64,000 nucleotides of DNA from Orientallactaga sibirica (GCA_036365145.1 JAEOAD010000048.1:12596501-12660500), one strand, 5' to 3'; positions 20,663 through 31,481 are shown, counted from the stretch's first letter. Made by a program: numbers and translations. Notes: generated from the sequence alone by a model not told the origin.

Positions 20663-21185
20663 CTTGCCTAACTTTTTTTTTTTTTTTTTTTCTGGTTTTG
20701 GAAACCAATAGGACCTTGTTTCTAAGAATCTTCTGTATTGATGGGAACACAGATTGTTGAAGTAGAATGCTTTTTCAAATGGTAATTTATGCAAAGAACT
20801 TTTACCTGTAAACTCCTTTGATGGTTAGTTTGTGAAATATCCTACTAGGGAGCTTTTGCTTTCTTGAAATTAAATATAGCCCCTGGATATATGGACTATG
20901 TGCATCTCTACTTTGAATAATTCCTTTCATGTGTTATGAAGTCATTGCTTCTCAAATAATGTGTTTTAACAATTTAACAAATGCAAAATGAGCTAGGCAG
21001 CTATTGTTCACATTTAAAGCTTTGTTAAGAAATCTTTGACAATATTGGTCATAAGCAGAGGCTGATTGACAGTATAACTTCACCGAAGGTCAGATAAAGT
21101 CATGTCAGTTGTTAATGTTTTGTTTTCCTGATGAATATTTATTGACTATAATGTTATACTGTGTTTTGTTCAATAAAGAGGACTC
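20663..21185. other. unique sequence
   Basis: About 520 bp, clean version of sequence that appears corrupted at 18180-18340 and 19430-19770. No convincing frame. Confidence 0.6.
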
Positions 21186-21290
21186 CAGACCAGATGCACA
21201 AAATGGCACATGCATCTGGAGTTCGTTTGCAGTGGCTGGAGGCCCTGGAGTGCCCCTTCTCTCTCTCTTCTTTTATTATATAAACAAACC
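21186..21290 (+). mobile_element. tSINE, 5' truncated
   Basis: Starts in the body (ccagaccagatgcacaaaat). Confidence 0.9.
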
Positions 21291-21293
21291 TAT

Positions 21294-21493
21294 ACGCTGG
21301 GCGTGGTGGCATGCATCTTTAATCTTAGCACTCAAGAGGTAGGAGGATCACTGTGAGTTCAAAGCAACCCTGAGACTATAGAATGAATTCCAGGTCAGCC
21401 TGGGCTAGAGTGAGACGCTACCTTGAAAAACCAAACATAATAAAATAAAATAAAATAAAATAAAATAAAATAAAATAAAATAAAATAAAAAGA
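21294..21493 (+). mobile_element. B1 with (TAAAA)n tail
   Basis: Tail expanded to about 11 AATAA units (21437-21491). Confidence 0.92.
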
Positions 21494-21498
21494 AGGCT

Positions 21499-21622
21499 CT
21501 GAGAGCCATTTGTTGTGGTGCATGACTGTAATCCCATCATGCAAGAGGCCGAGGCAGGAAGATTGCAAGTTCAAAGCTAGCCTGGGCTACAGAGTGAAGC
21601 CCTGTCTTAATGAGAGAGGAAG
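21499..21622 (+). mobile_element. old B1
   Basis: No internal duplication (cagcctgggctacagagtga follows directly), consistent with an older B1 type. Confidence 0.75.
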
Positions 21623-21639
21623 AGAGAAAAGAGGAAAGC

Positions 21640-21870
21640 AGTAAAAAGAAGGGTGTATTATTTTTCTGTTGCTGCGTGATGAAAATGATGATGATAGAGG
21701 CTCCAAGCAAGGCCCAGCTAATGCCCACAATTCTCAGAGATGTACATATTGGCCACATTGAGCTCAGTTCAGCTTCCAAGTTCATTACTGGCAGAATCCA
21801 CTTTTTCTGGCTGTCAGTCGGTGCCCCTTTCCTCACTCACTTCCTCACTGGCTGTGAGTAAGGTGTCCAG
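21640..21870. mobile_element. possible old repeat relic
   Basis: ttttctgttgctgcgtgatg ... ttactggcagaatcc ... tggctgtcagtcggtgcccc follows the order of a mammal-wide repeat I remember. Family not assigned. Confidence 0.35.
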
Positions 21871-21948
21871 ACCCAAACTTGTTTTTATTGTGATCATTGT
21901 TTTGTTTTGTTTGCTCTTGTTTGGTTTCATTTTCTATATTTTATTTTA

Positions 21949-22143
21949 AGATTTATTTTTATTTATTTATTTATTTATGAGAGAGAGAGAGAATAGGTGT
22001 ATCAGGGCCTCTAGCCACTATAAATGAACTCCAGACGCATGTACCACCATGTACATCTGGCTTATGTGGGACCTGGAGAATTGAACCGGGGTCATTGGGC
22101 TTCACAGCCATGCGCCTTAACCGCTAAGCCATCTCTCCAGCCC
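21949..22143 (-). mobile_element. tSINE with 14 bp target duplication
   Basis: tatattttatttta is repeated exactly at 21935-21948 and 22144-22157. Confidence 0.95.
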
Positions 22144-22157
22144 TATATTTTATTTTA

Positions 22158-22404
22158 TAAGAAATGTTTAACCATTCATAAAAATTGCACCCTCTCCCTA
22201 CTCTCCCCAGCCTCCAATCGCCATGACTCAACTCTCCAGTTCTGTGAAACTTTGGGCTTTAAAGGATTTCATATGATTAAGTCAGACCCCCCCCACACCA
22301 GCAGAGCACACCCCTAAACCTTTAGTTAGCTGTGGGACTATAGATAAACTGCATCACACTAAGGAGAAGTCAGAGCCAAGAGTCCAGTTAAGAAGCTGAA
22401 GCAG
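22158..22404. other. unique sequence
   Basis: No repeat recognised. Confidence 0.5.
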
Positions 22405-22584
22405 GGGCTACAGTAATGCCTCAGTGGTTAAAGGTGCTTGCTTGCAAAGCCTGCAGGCCTAGGGTTCAATTCCCCAGTATCCATATAAAGCCAGGAACAC
22501 AAAGTGACACAGATGTCTGTTTGTAGTGATACAAGACCCTGGCATGCACATATGCTCTTTCACTCTCTCTGTCTCATAAATGAA

Positions 22585-22619
<35 letters not shown>

Positions 22620-22621
22620 AT
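22405..22621 (+). mobile_element. diverged tSINE
   Basis: Older variant with ggggctacagtaatgcctca head and (AAAT)n tail at 22580-22621. Confidence 0.88.
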
Positions 22622-22731
22622 AGTCTTTAAAGCTGAAGTAATAGCTGGACGTGATGGAGTCTGGCTCCTCCATCCTTGTTCCCTTCAGACAGGTTAGTAC
22701 AATGAGCAAATGTTAAAAACTTCAAACCTGG

Positions 22732-22950
22732 CCTGGAGAGATGGCTCAGCAGTTAAGGCACTTGTCTGTAAGCCTCACACCATGAGTTCAATTCCCCAAA
22801 GGCAGATGCACAAAGTGATGCATGAGTCTGGAATTCATTTGCAGCAGCTGGAAGCCTTGGTGTGCCCATTTTCATTTTCTCTCTCTTCCTCTCTCCCTCT
22901 CTCTCTGTCTCTCTCTGTCTCTCTCTCTCTCTCTCCCTCTCTCCCTCTCT
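22732..22950 (+). mobile_element. tSINE ending in long CT tract
   Basis: Head and body present. The CT-rich end has expanded (22880-22950) and the A-rich tail is missing. Confidence 0.9.
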
Positions 22951-23083
22951 TGATCCTGGGCTTAATCCCAGCACTCTGAAGGCAGAGGTACAAGGATTGC
23001 CGTGAGTTAAAGACCAACCTGAGACTACATCGTGAATTCTAGGTCAGCCTGGGCTAGAGCAAGATCCTACTTCCAAAAAAACA
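22951..23083 (+). mobile_element. B1, 5' truncated
   Basis: Begins at cttaatcccagcactctgaa, joined directly to the CT tract of the tSINE. Confidence 0.88.
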
Positions 23084-23304
23084 TTTTTTTTCAAACCTTT
23101 TAAATAACCTAGACTCTTAAACCTTAGGGAGAAATGTTCCTGATATAAACAATAAGTTATGAAGAATCAGGAGTAAAATTCAGAGAGAAATTCGAGTTAT
23201 TTGGGGGTGGGAGGAATTCTTGGAGGAGGGTGAATTGATCTTTTAATCAATGGATGTTTGTTTATTCATTTATGTGTCTATCTTATTTATTTATTTATTT
23301 ATTT

Positions 23305-23520
23305 TATTATTATTATTTTTTCCAGAGGGTCTCACTCTGGCTCAGTTGACCATTCACTATGTAGTCTCAGGGTGGCCTCAAAGGCTGATCCTCCTACCTC
23401 TGCCTCCTGAGTGCTGGGATTAAAGGCGTAAATTTTTTCCAGATACATGATCCTCCTAAACTCATGATCCTCCTGCCTCAGCCTCTCACATGCTGGAATT
23501 CCAGGGATCTGTTACCACAC
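23305..23520 (-). mobile_element. two partial B1 copies
   Basis: A B1 with deletions at 23305-23429, then the 5' two thirds of a more diverged one at 23448-23520. Confidence 0.75.
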
Positions 23521-23788
23521 TCTCCTTAAATTTACTTTATTTGATACATACAAACTATACATATTAGTGAAGTACCATGTGAAATTTCTTTCTTTATTTA
23601 TTTATTGGTTTTTTGAGTTAGGGTCATCACCCTGCTGGGCAATGGCACATAGAACTTCTTAGCTTCTTGGTCTTCTGTGACCATAACTCAATACTCACTG
23701 GTTACATCTGCCATCCCCCCCCTCCTGCTCTCCCTGGCCTGTGGTAACCACCCTTTACTCTCAATTTCTTGCTTTTGCTTTTAGTATT

Positions 23789-23905
23789 TTATTTTGTTTA
23801 TTTATTAGAGAGAGAAAGAGGCAGAGAGAGAGAGAGAATGGGTTCACCAGGGCCACTAGCCACTGCAAAGGAACTCCAGATGCCACTAAGTTATCTTCCC
23901 AGTCC
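23789..23905 (-). mobile_element. tSINE with large internal deletion
   Basis: Jumps from gaactccagatg to ccactaagttatc, losing the body and B box. Confidence 0.88.
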
Positions 23906-23928
23906 CCTTGTAAAACATTATTTATTTA

Positions 23929-24151
23929 GGGCTGGAGAGATGGCTTAATGGTTAAGGTGCTTACCTGCAAAGTCAAAGGACCTCAGTTCGATTCCCCAGT
24001 GCCCATGTAAGCCAGATGCACAAGGTGGCATATGCATCTGGAGTTCATCTGCAGTGGCTGAAAGCCCTGGTATGCCCATTCTTTCTGTCTCTCTCTTACA
24101 CTCTGCCTCATTCCCGCTCTTAAATAAATAAATAAAAATAAAATATTAAAA
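23929..24151 (+). mobile_element. tSINE with 12 bp target duplication
   Basis: attatttattta at 23917-23928 and 24152-24163 flanks a full-length sense copy, with B box agttcgattcc. Confidence 0.94.
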
Positions 24152-24159
24152 ATTATTTA

Positions 24160-24185
24160 TTTATTTGTTTGTATGAGAGAGGGAG

Positions 24186-24218
<33 letters not shown>

Positions 24219-24366
24219 ATGGGCCAGGGCCTAGCTGCTGCCAACAAACTGCAGATACATGGGCTACTTTGTGCATCTTGCTTTATGTGGGTGCTTGGGA
24301 ATCAAACCCAAGTTGTTAGGCTTTGCAGGCAAGTGCTTTAACCACTGAGCCATCTCTCCAGTCCTT
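24160..24366 (-). mobile_element. tSINE
   Basis: Antisense, directly after the sense copy. The pair forms an inverted repeat of about 200 bp arms with almost no spacer. Confidence 0.93.
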
Positions 24367-24620
24367 ACTCTTAACTTCTATGAGGTCAACTGTTTTAGAT
24401 TCCACTGGGAAGGAGATCAAGTGGCCCTTGTATTCTGTGCCTGGTTTATTTCACTTAACATAACAGTATACACTTTTGACTGTGTTGTGAAGAATGACAG
24501 TCATTTTATTATTTTTTTATGGTCAGTAAGCATTTATTAAGTCCTGTATAACTGGGGTCTTATGGGATCCTGTGGAAGCTATCAGAGTTAAATAGTGGCT
24601 CCTTTTTTGAAGCACTTCAG

Positions 24621-24776
24621 GCTTTTTTTTTTTGGGGTGTCCGAAGTGGGGTCTCACTCTAGTCCAGGCTGACCTGGAATTTACTATGTAGTCTCAGGGT
24701 GGCTTTGAACTCATGGCTATCCACCTGCCCCTGCTTTCCAAGTCCTGGGATTAAAGGCGTGCACCAACCACACCCA
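24621..24776 (-). mobile_element. B1
   Basis: Full-length antisense copy. The sequence gcttcaagctgtc after it, against gcacttcaggct before it, suggests the target duplication. Confidence 0.92.
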
Positions 24777-24825
24777 GTGCTTCAAGCTGTCTTGATTGAT
24801 AGATCTTTTTCTAAGAAATGATGGA

Positions 24826-24991
24826 GCCAGGTGTGGTGGCACACGTCTTTAAACCCAGCACTTGGGAGGATTGCTGTGAGTTCAAGGCCACCCTGAGACT
24901 ACATAGTGAATTCTGGGCCTAGGCTAGAGTGAGACCCTACCTTGAAAACAAAAACAAAACCAAAAGCAAAAAAAAAAAAAAAAAAAAAAAA
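24826..24991 (+). mobile_element. B1 with two deletions
   Basis: Lacks caggaggcagaggt and ccaggtcagc; long A-rich tail. Confidence 0.9.
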
Positions 24992-25663
24992 ACAACAATA
25001 GAAGCAATCAACATAAAAGGATAGATGAGGCACTGTGTACACTGGCGCAAGGAGACCCAGTGGTGTTTCTGATCCAAGTGAGTGACGGGCCTTTCTGGAA
25101 GGCACAGCAGAGAAAACAAACATCAGCGCTCGAAAGGAAGAGACAAACTGAGCCTGGTATGTTTAGTAACAGATTCCAGGGGGATTTATCCTTTCATCCC
25201 TCCCTCCCCCCAGAGGTTTATTCTTGGCAAAGCACTTTCATGTATATTAATCTCATTGTAGCCTTGACACAGCCCAGCAAGGGAAGTAAGGTAGGGATCA
25301 AAAAAGGGAGAGGGGATTTGAGTGAGATTTATGATGCAGGGCTTTATGACCAATTAATCTTTGGGTTAAGGGGAAGGGAAGATCTGAGGTTGACGGCCTC
25401 TGTGCATTCATCTGATCATTAAATCACTCACACGGCCGATACTTGTGGAGGGTCGATTAAATATCCTGCCTGTGCCCTGGTACTGGGCCTCCAGAAGGCT
25501 GCCTGGGTTCCCCAGGTAGAGAAGAATGTCCTTGCCTGTATATGGTGTCCATGGTGGTGCAGGTGTCAGGTGGCTTGATTCTTGTTCCATCCTGACAGTT
25601 TGAGATGCTCATGGGATACCCAGGTGACGTTGACAAACAAGCAATTTTATAAAGAAGCCTGTC
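24992..25663. other. unique island with MIR-like relic
   Basis: 25215-25300 (caaagcactttcatgtatat, taatctcattgtagcc, aagtaaggtagggatc) follows the order of the MIR core and 3' end. The stretch around 25405-25490 is weakly L2-like. The rest is unique. Confidence 0.45.
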
Positions 25664-25800
25664 TTTTTTTTTTTTTTCCAGGTAGGGTCTTACTCTAGCC
25701 CAGGCCAACCTGGAGCTCACTCTAGTCCCAGGCTGGTCTTGAACTCACAGCCTCTGCCTCCCGAGTGCTGGAACTAAAAGCATACACCAAGCCCAGCTGG
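25664..25800 (-). mobile_element. B1
   Basis: Antisense, with a deletion in the duplicated segment. Confidence 0.9.
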
Positions 25801-25824
25801 CTTTTATTTTTATTTTTTATTTTT

Positions 25825-25903
25825 TGGATTGAGATGCAGCTCAGTGGTAGAGTGATTGCCTAGCATGCATGAGGCCCTAGGTTCAATCCCAAGCCTGAAA
25901 AAA
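25825..25903 (+). mobile_element. ID-type SINE
   Basis: gagatgcagctcagtggtag (A box), attgcctagcatgcatgagg, ggttcaatcccaag (B box). Confidence 0.8.
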
Positions 25904-25929
25904 GGAGATGGGGCGGAGACATGGCTATG

Positions 25930-26137
25930 TAGTTTAGTGGAGTTTGCGCACAAGCGTGAGGGCCTGAGGCCACTGAGTTCTGGACATTTCTGTGTCCACC
26001 TCCCTTCTGACCCTAGGCACACTAGGATTACAGAAGCTAGTGCTACAGCGTCCAGCTTGACATGGGATCCGGGGACCCACTCTGGTACTCACACTTGTAC
26101 AGCAAATGCTTTTCACACTGAACCATCTCCCCAGCTT
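25930..26137 (-). mobile_element. B3-like SINE
   Basis: Minus strand reads gctggggagatggttcagtg at its start (26137) and continues into a ctgtaatcctagtgtgcc part. B2-type head with a longer old body. Confidence 0.6.
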
Positions 26138-26195
26138 GAGACTGACTTTCTAAAGACAGGAAAGCCCAAAGGTGAAAGTTAAAACTGAGAGCAAG

Positions 26196-26368
26196 GAGCT
26201 GGGGGTGGAGCTTAGGGGTAGAGCACTTGTCTAGCAAGGGCAGAGGCCCAGGACTGCCAGGAGTGCTGGGGAGGACTGAGTGTATTAGGCAGAGCCAGAT
26301 GTGGTAATGCACTTGAGAAATGGAGGCAGGAGGATCACAAGTTCAAGGTCATACTCAGCTACTGGTTG
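26196..26368 (+). mobile_element. B4-like SINE (ID + B1)
   Basis: ID half (ggggtggagcttaggggtag ... cagaggcccagg) followed by a B1-like half (agccagatgtggtaatgc ... aagttcaaggtca), the order found in B4. Confidence 0.65.
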
Positions 26369-26370
26369 AG

Positions 26371-26555
26371 GGTTTTTTTTTTTTTCTGTTTTTGTCTTTT
26401 TGTTTGTTCGGTTTTTCAAGGTAAGGTCTTGCTACAGCCCAGGCTGACCTGGAATTCACTATGTAGTCTCAGACTACCCTTGAACTCACAGCGATCCTCC
26501 TATCTCTGCCTCACAAGTGCTGGAATTAAAGGCATGCTCTACCATGTCTGGCTTA
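26371..26555 (-). mobile_element. B1
   Basis: Full-length antisense, T-rich tail 26371-26420. Confidence 0.93.
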
Positions 26556-26581
26556 GAGAGACTTTATTTGTTTCAAAGAAG

Positions 26582-26736
26582 GAGCCACGTGTGGTGGAGC
26601 ATGCCTTTAATCCCAGTACTCAGGAGGCAGAGGTAGGAGGATTGCCGTGAGTTCGAGGCCACCTTGAGACTACATAGTGAATTCCAGGTCAGCCTGGGCT
26701 CGAGTGAGACCCTACTTCAAAAAAAAAAAAAAAAAG
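26582..26736 (+). mobile_element. B1
   Basis: Full-length sense; its A-run leads into the following GAA/GGA tract. Confidence 0.94.
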
Positions 26737-26807
26737 AAGAAGAAGAAGAAGAAGAAGGAGGAGGAGGAGGAGGAGGAGGAGGAGGAGAAGAAGAGGAGGA
26801 GGAAGAA
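26733..26807. repeat. (GAA)n/(GGA)n tract
   Basis: 75 bp of pure purine on +, born from the tail of the B1 before it. Confidence 0.95.
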
Positions 26808-26935
26808 AGCTGGGTGTAGTGGTGCACACCTTTAATCCCAGCACTTGGGAGGCAGAGCTAGGAGGATCACAGTGAGTTCAAGGCCATCCTGAGACTACCG
26901 AGTGAATTCCAGGTCAGCCTGGGCTACATGTTGCA
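26808..26935 (+). mobile_element. B1, tail missing
   Basis: Near-consensus up to cagcctgggctac, then breaks off. Confidence 0.92.
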
Positions 26936-26944
26936 TTTTAGACT

Positions 26945-27194
26945 AGCCTAGACTACATGAAACCTTGCCCACCCCTAATGGTAGAGGACCTGCCCACCAT
27001 GCACATGGCCCTGGGTTCAATCTTCCACACTGAAAACAGAAGGTAGCCAAGTGTGATAGTTTGCACTTACAACCCTGGCACTTGGGAGTGTGAGGCAGGA
27101 GTATTGAAAGTTTGAGATCAGGCTGCGCTATGTAGTAAATATCAGACCAGTGAGGGCTAAACAGCACAACCTCATCTAAAAAAAAAAAAAAAAA
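26945..27194 (+). mobile_element. B4-like SINE (ID + B1)
   Basis: ID-like half with cctgggttcaatcttcc, then B1-like half gccaagtgtgatagtttgca and a poly(A) tail. Confidence 0.65.
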
Positions 27195-27198
27195 GGCT

Positions 27199-27378
27199 AG
27201 GGCTGGAGGGATGGCTTAATGGTTAAGGCACTTGCCTGTGAAGCCTAAGAACCCAGGTTTAATTCCCCAGTACCCACCACATAAGCCAGAAGCACAAGGT
27301 GGTGCATGCACCTGGTGTCATTTGCAGTGGCTGGAGACCCTGGTGTACCCATTCTCTCTATCTGCTTTTTTTTCCCCC
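27199..27378 (+). mobile_element. tSINE, tail replaced
   Basis: Sense copy whose CT end runs into the T-rich end of the next antisense copy. Confidence 0.92.
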
Positions 27379-27593
27379 TTAAATTTATTTATTTTCATTT
27401 ATTTGAGAGAGGGGCAGAGAGAGGCAGATAGAGAAAGAGAGAGTGGGCACACCAAGGTCTTTAGCCACTGCAAAGGAACTCCAGACACATGCACCACCTT
27501 GTGCATCTGGCTTACATGGGTCCTGGGGAATCAAACCAGGGTCCTTTGGCTTTGCAGACAAGTGACTTAAGTGCTGAGCCATCCCTCCAGGTC
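27379..27593 (-). mobile_element. tSINE
   Basis: Full-length antisense, tail-to-tail with the preceding copy (inverted repeat without spacer). Confidence 0.93.
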
Positions 27594-27599
27594 CTTCTT

Positions 27600-27679
27600 T
27601 TTAAAAATTTTCTTTGATTTTCTAAATTTATTTATTTTCATTTATTAGAGAGAGAGAGAGAGAAGGAAAATGGGCTGGC
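27600..27679 (-). mobile_element. tSINE tail fragment
   Basis: Only A-rich tail and GA stretch, ending at gaaaatgggctgg. Confidence 0.7.
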
Positions 27680-27710
27680 AACTTTTTTAAAGAAAGAAAA
27701 GTGGGGCTGG

Positions 27711-27925
27711 AGAGATTTTTTTGCAGTGGTTGGGGCACTTACTTGAAAAGCTTAATAGCCTGGGTTTGATTCCCCAGTACCTACGTAAAGCTATAGGTAC
27801 AGAATGGCACATGCATCCGGAGTTTGTTTGATGTGGCTGGAGGCCCTGGTGTGCCCATGCTTTCTCTCCCTCCCTCTCTCTTTCTCTCTCTCTGCTTGCA
27901 AATTCATTAATTCATTAATTAAAGT
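27711..27925 (+). mobile_element. tSINE
   Basis: Sense, older variant, with tttttttgcagtggttgggg in the A-box region. Confidence 0.9.
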
Positions 27926-27932
27926 GAGGGGG

Positions 27933-28068
27933 AAGCTAGGCATGGCAACACACACCTTTAATCTCAATACTTAGGAGGCTGAGGTAGGAAGATAGCCTAG
28001 AATTGGAAGGTAGCCTGCACTACAAAGTGAGTTCCAGGTCAGTTTGGACCAGAGTGAGACCTAGCCTC

Positions 28069-28097
<29 letters not shown>
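27933..28097 (+). mobile_element. diverged B1
   Basis: Duplicated segment strongly changed; long A tail. Confidence 0.85.
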
Positions 28098-28100
<3 letters not shown>

Positions 28101-28289
28101 GAGATGGCTTAGTGGTTAAGGTGCTTGCTTTTGAAGCCTTAGGACCTCGGTTCAATTCCCCAGTATCCACATAAGCTAGATGGTGCACAAGGTGGTGCAT
28201 GCATCTGGAGTTTGTTTGCAGTGGCTGAAGGCCCTAATGCATCTATTCTCTCTCTCTCTCAAAGAAATAAAATAAAATATTTTTAATTC
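28098..28289 (+). mobile_element. tSINE
   Basis: Begins at gaggagagatggc directly in the tail of the B1. Confidence 0.92.
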
Positions 28290-28309
28290 AAAATAAAAAA
28301 GTGAAGGGG

Positions 28310-28406
28310 AACCAGAAAAAGTGTTGTACATGTGTAATCCTAGCACTTAGGTGGTAGGAGAGTTGCAAGTTCAAGACCAACCTGAAACACATAGAAAAAA
28401 AAAAGT
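28310..28406 (+). mobile_element. old B1
   Basis: gtaatcctagcacttaggtg ... aagttcaagaccaacctg ... A-run. Strongly diverged. Confidence 0.6.
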
Positions 28407-28666
28407 CTGAGAGAGAAGTGAAGGGGAAGGTAAACTTGAGAAAAAAAAATGAAGTTATGATTAGGAAACCCCCCACTTGTCAAAATGAAAGACAGCAAAG
28501 GGGGAGTCTAGAGTACTTTTAGAAAAATATTCAAAGCAAAATTGGAAACTAAACTTAGACACACCGTCTTAATGGCCGGTGAGCACGAAAGAAGTGACAG
28601 CTATTTTCATAGTCTGCTTTTTTGTATTTGTAACTCCATAGACTATGGAGTAAAAAGTCACTATGG

Positions 28667-28810
28667 ACCAGGTGTGGTGGCGCACGCCTTTAATCCCAAT
28701 ACTCAGGAGGCAGAGGTAGGAGGATCACTATGAGTCTGAGGCCAGCCTGAGACTACAAAGTAAATTCCAGGTCAGCCTGAGCTAGATTGAGACTCTACCT
28801 TAAAAAAACA
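28667..28810 (+). mobile_element. B1
   Basis: Flanked by gtcactatgg and gtcactgtgg, a near-perfect target duplication. Confidence 0.94.
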
Positions 28811-28822
28811 AAATGTCACTGT

Positions 28823-29161
28823 GGGCTGGGGTGATGACTCAGAAGTTAAAGGTGCTTGCTTTCAAAGCCTGTCAGCCCAGGGTTCAATTCCTCAGCACCT
28901 CTTCCGCAGCAAGAGGCCCTGGCACACCTATTTATCCATATATTTAAAATCTCAGCCAGGCATGTTGGCACACGCCTTTAACCCCAGCACTCTGGAGGCA
29001 GAGATAGGAGAAGCTCCATGAGTTCGAGGCCACCCTGAAACTACATAGTGAATTCCAAGTCATCCAGGGCTAGAGTGAAACCCTACCTTGAAAAACCAAA
29101 AGAAATAAAAAATAATTAAACTCTCTCTCTCGCTCTCTTTCAAGTAAACAAATAAAAAATT
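28823..29161 (+). mobile_element. older tSINE interrupted by B1
   Basis: Head and B box 28823-28952, then a B1, then the CT end and A-rich tail 29120-29161. The central body is shortened. Confidence 0.85.
28954..29119 (+). mobile_element. B1 inside a tSINE
   Basis: Sense B1 with A-rich tail, splitting the host SINE just before its CT stretch. Confidence 0.92.
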
Positions 29162-29288
29162 AGGGCTGGTCAAATGCACAAGGTGGTGCATGTGTCTGGA
29201 GTTTGTTTGCAGTGGCTGGAGGCCCTGGTGCACCTATTCACATACTTTCTCTCTCTGCCTGTCTATGAAATAAATAAATTAAATTAAC
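29162..29288 (+). mobile_element. tSINE, head and B box deleted
   Basis: gggctggtcaaatgcacaag: the first 7 bases are joined to the body. Confidence 0.9.
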
Positions 29289-29289
29289 A

Positions 29290-29437
29290 GGGCAGAAGAG
29301 ATGGCTTAGCAGTTAAGGCGCTTGCCTGTGAAGCCTAAGGACTCAGGTTCAATTCCCAAGGACCCACAAAAGCCAGATGAACAAGGTGGTGCATGTGTCT
29401 GGAGTTCCTTTGCAGCATCCGGAGGCCCTGGTGCACC

Positions 29438-29468
<31 letters not shown>

Positions 29469-29500
29469 GTAAACAAATAAGAAAAATAAAACATATTTTT
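29290..29500 (+). mobile_element. tSINE
   Basis: Full-length sense copy. Confidence 0.93.
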
Positions 29501-29870
29501 GAAGTGACTATGGAGTAGAGATGGCTTTCCTAATCTATAGTTTGGGAGTGATGCTGCTATAACTAATTCCAAAGACGTGTCTCTGGCTGGAAACACTGAG
29601 GACACATTTACACGCCTGTGTTTGAATTGTCACACTATGCTATGGCATGGCGGCCAGCCCCTCCACTGACTTTCCTGCCTCTTGCAAATGGGTAACTGGG
29701 TGCATGGTTGTGTCCTCAGTGCAAATAGTCGCTCTCAGAACTGAAACTCAGGGAAGAGGAGACTCCTGGTCTTTAAGGATTTGCTTACTTTACTGTCAGC
29801 AAAATAAACTGGTGCCATTTCTTAAATTCTTTCTCTTCCTCCTTTTCCTTCTCCTTCTTCTATTTTCTTT
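29501..29870. other. unique sequence
   Basis: About 330 bp unique, ending in a CT-rich stretch (29826-29870) that is the tail side of the next B1. Confidence 0.6.
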
Positions 29871-29999
29871 TCTTTGAGGCAAGAGCTCACCCTTAGCCCC
29901 GGGCCAGCCTGGAACTCCCTCTGTTTTAGCCTAGCCTAGCCTTGAGCTTATGGCGATCCTCCTACCTCAGCGTCCCAAGTGCATCACCACGCCAGGCTC
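29871..29999 (-). mobile_element. old B1
   Basis: Antisense, diverged, with a deletion near its 5' end. Confidence 0.8.
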
Positions 30000-30016
30000 T
30001 AGTTTCTTGAATTTTT

Positions 30017-30174
30017 TTTTTTTTTTTTTTTTTTTTGCGAGGTAGGCTCTCACTCTGGTCCAGGCTGACCTGGAATTCACTATGTAGTCTCAGGGTGGCC
30101 TTGAACTCTCAGCGATCCTCCTACCTCTGCCTCCAGAGTGCTGGGATTAAAGGCGTGCGCCACCACGCCTGGCA
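30017..30174 (-). mobile_element. young B1 with 16 bp target duplication
   Basis: agtttcttgaattttt at 30001-30016 and 30175-30190 are identical. The body is near-consensus (ggcgtgcgccaccacgcctg). Confidence 0.96.
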
Positions 30175-30201
30175 AGTTTCTTGAATTTTTAATTCAAACC
30201 T

Positions 30202-30265
30202 GGGGTTGGGAAGATGGCTTAGTAGTTAAAGGCTCTGGTTTGAAAAGCCAGTGAAGATTCACTCT
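30202..30265 (+). mobile_element. tSINE head fragment
   Basis: ggggttgggaagatggcttagtagttaaag only in part; no body. Confidence 0.6.
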
Positions 30266-30289
30266 ATTTGTATCTCTGCAGTATGAAAA

Positions 30290-30740
30290 CAAAAGGAACC
30301 AGATACTTTACGGTCTCCTTCAGTCATTCATCAAACATTCATTGAGGCACCAAGATGTATCAGAGACGATGCTGATTACGGGGATGTGTGGCTGGGAAAC
30401 AGTGTCTGCTGCTGGAAGTTTTCCAAGCTCTCTGGGAAGACAGTATTGGGTTCTGGATGCACCTTTGAGTCCATGCGTGGGGTGTCTCTGACCAAGGCTA
30501 GGATTAGGGCCAGGGTTTATTTCTCAGAGGCAATGACACTGAACCTGAGGTTTAAAGGATGAGTAAGTAGGAAGTAGCCAAGAGCCACTAAGCGGCCAAT
30601 TAGATTGGGAGTGAAAATGCCAGGCAACTGGGAGAGAATCAGCAAGGGGCTTGAAGGGATTTCCTTGCAGTGGGACTTGGCGCACTTAGAGTGAAGGGCA
30701 GACTGGAGCTGGCGCGCTGGTTAGGTTCAGAAAGCACACA
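30290..30740 (+). mobile_element. L2-like relic
   Basis: attcatcaaacattcattgagg, then gtatcagagacgatgctgat, then gaggcaatgacactgaacctgag and aaaggatgagtaagtagg, follow the order of the L2 3' region. Diverged, so moderate confidence. Confidence 0.5.
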
Positions 30741-30872
30741 CCCTCCCCCCCCCATCCCCGCCACCATGCCTTCTAAAGAACTTAGACTTTCACCTTGAAT
30801 GTTATGGAAAGCCCCAGAAGAACAGTTTAGGCAAGCATGTTGATCTCTCGGTAAGACTTCTCTCTCTCTCTC

Positions 30873-31034
30873 TTTTTTTTAATATTTGTATTTGTATTGC
30901 AAGCAGAGAGAAACAGACAGAGAGAATGGGCATGCCCGGACCTCCAGCCACTGCAAACAAACTGCAGATACATGCGCCACTTTGTGCATCTGGCTTTATG
31001 TGGGCACTGGGGAATCGAACTGGGGTCATTAGGC
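30873..31034 (-). mobile_element. tSINE, 5' truncated
   Basis: Stops at ggtcattaggc; the tRNA-like head beyond is missing. Confidence 0.9.
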
Positions 31035-31340
31035 ATTCCACGGTGTTTGCACAAACATGAAGTCACTCGAAGACACTTTACTCAGAGCATATTCCCAACG
31101 TTAGACAGAACAACACTACACTTGGGGGTTTGGGGAGCAACTCCGACTGTTCTAGATCCAACCTACCCTTCAGTCCAAAAGACAGAAAGAGATGCTAAAT
31201 GCTGGTCAGAGACTGGAGCTGGAGGTGAGAAAGGGGAGGAGAGATCAAAACCAGTGATACTCCAAAAAAGCATTTCCTGTCTTTTTTTTTCTCTTCTTTT
31301 TCCCTTTCTTTCTTTCTTTCTTTTGTTCTTTCTTTCTTTC

Positions 31341-31481
31341 TTTTTTTTTTAGGTAAGGCCTCACTGTAGCCCAAACTGACTTGAAACTCACTTTGTAGCC
31401 CCAGTCTGGCCTTGAGCTCCTCTTACCTCAACCTCCGGAGTGCTGGAATTAAAGGGATATATGTGCCACTATGGCTGGCTT
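31341..31481 (-). mobile_element. B1 with (TTTC)n tail
   Basis: Antisense; the tail has become (TTTC)n at 31305-31340. Confidence 0.9.

Larger units (their letters stand above)
23528..24535. mobile_element. old L1 fragment, interrupted by SINEs
   Basis: Pieces at 23528-23600, 23690-23785 and 24367-24535 follow a well-known old L1 text: ctgtggtaaccacccttta, acttctatgaggtcaact, gtgcctggtttatttcactt. Three tSINEs at 23789, 23929 and 24160 sit inside it. Subfamily and strand not decided. Confidence 0.7.

Noticed and set aside
30897..31352. 151-codon frame on +
   Set aside because: Starts in an antisense tSINE and ends in a TTTC tract; only the middle is unique and shows no protein features.
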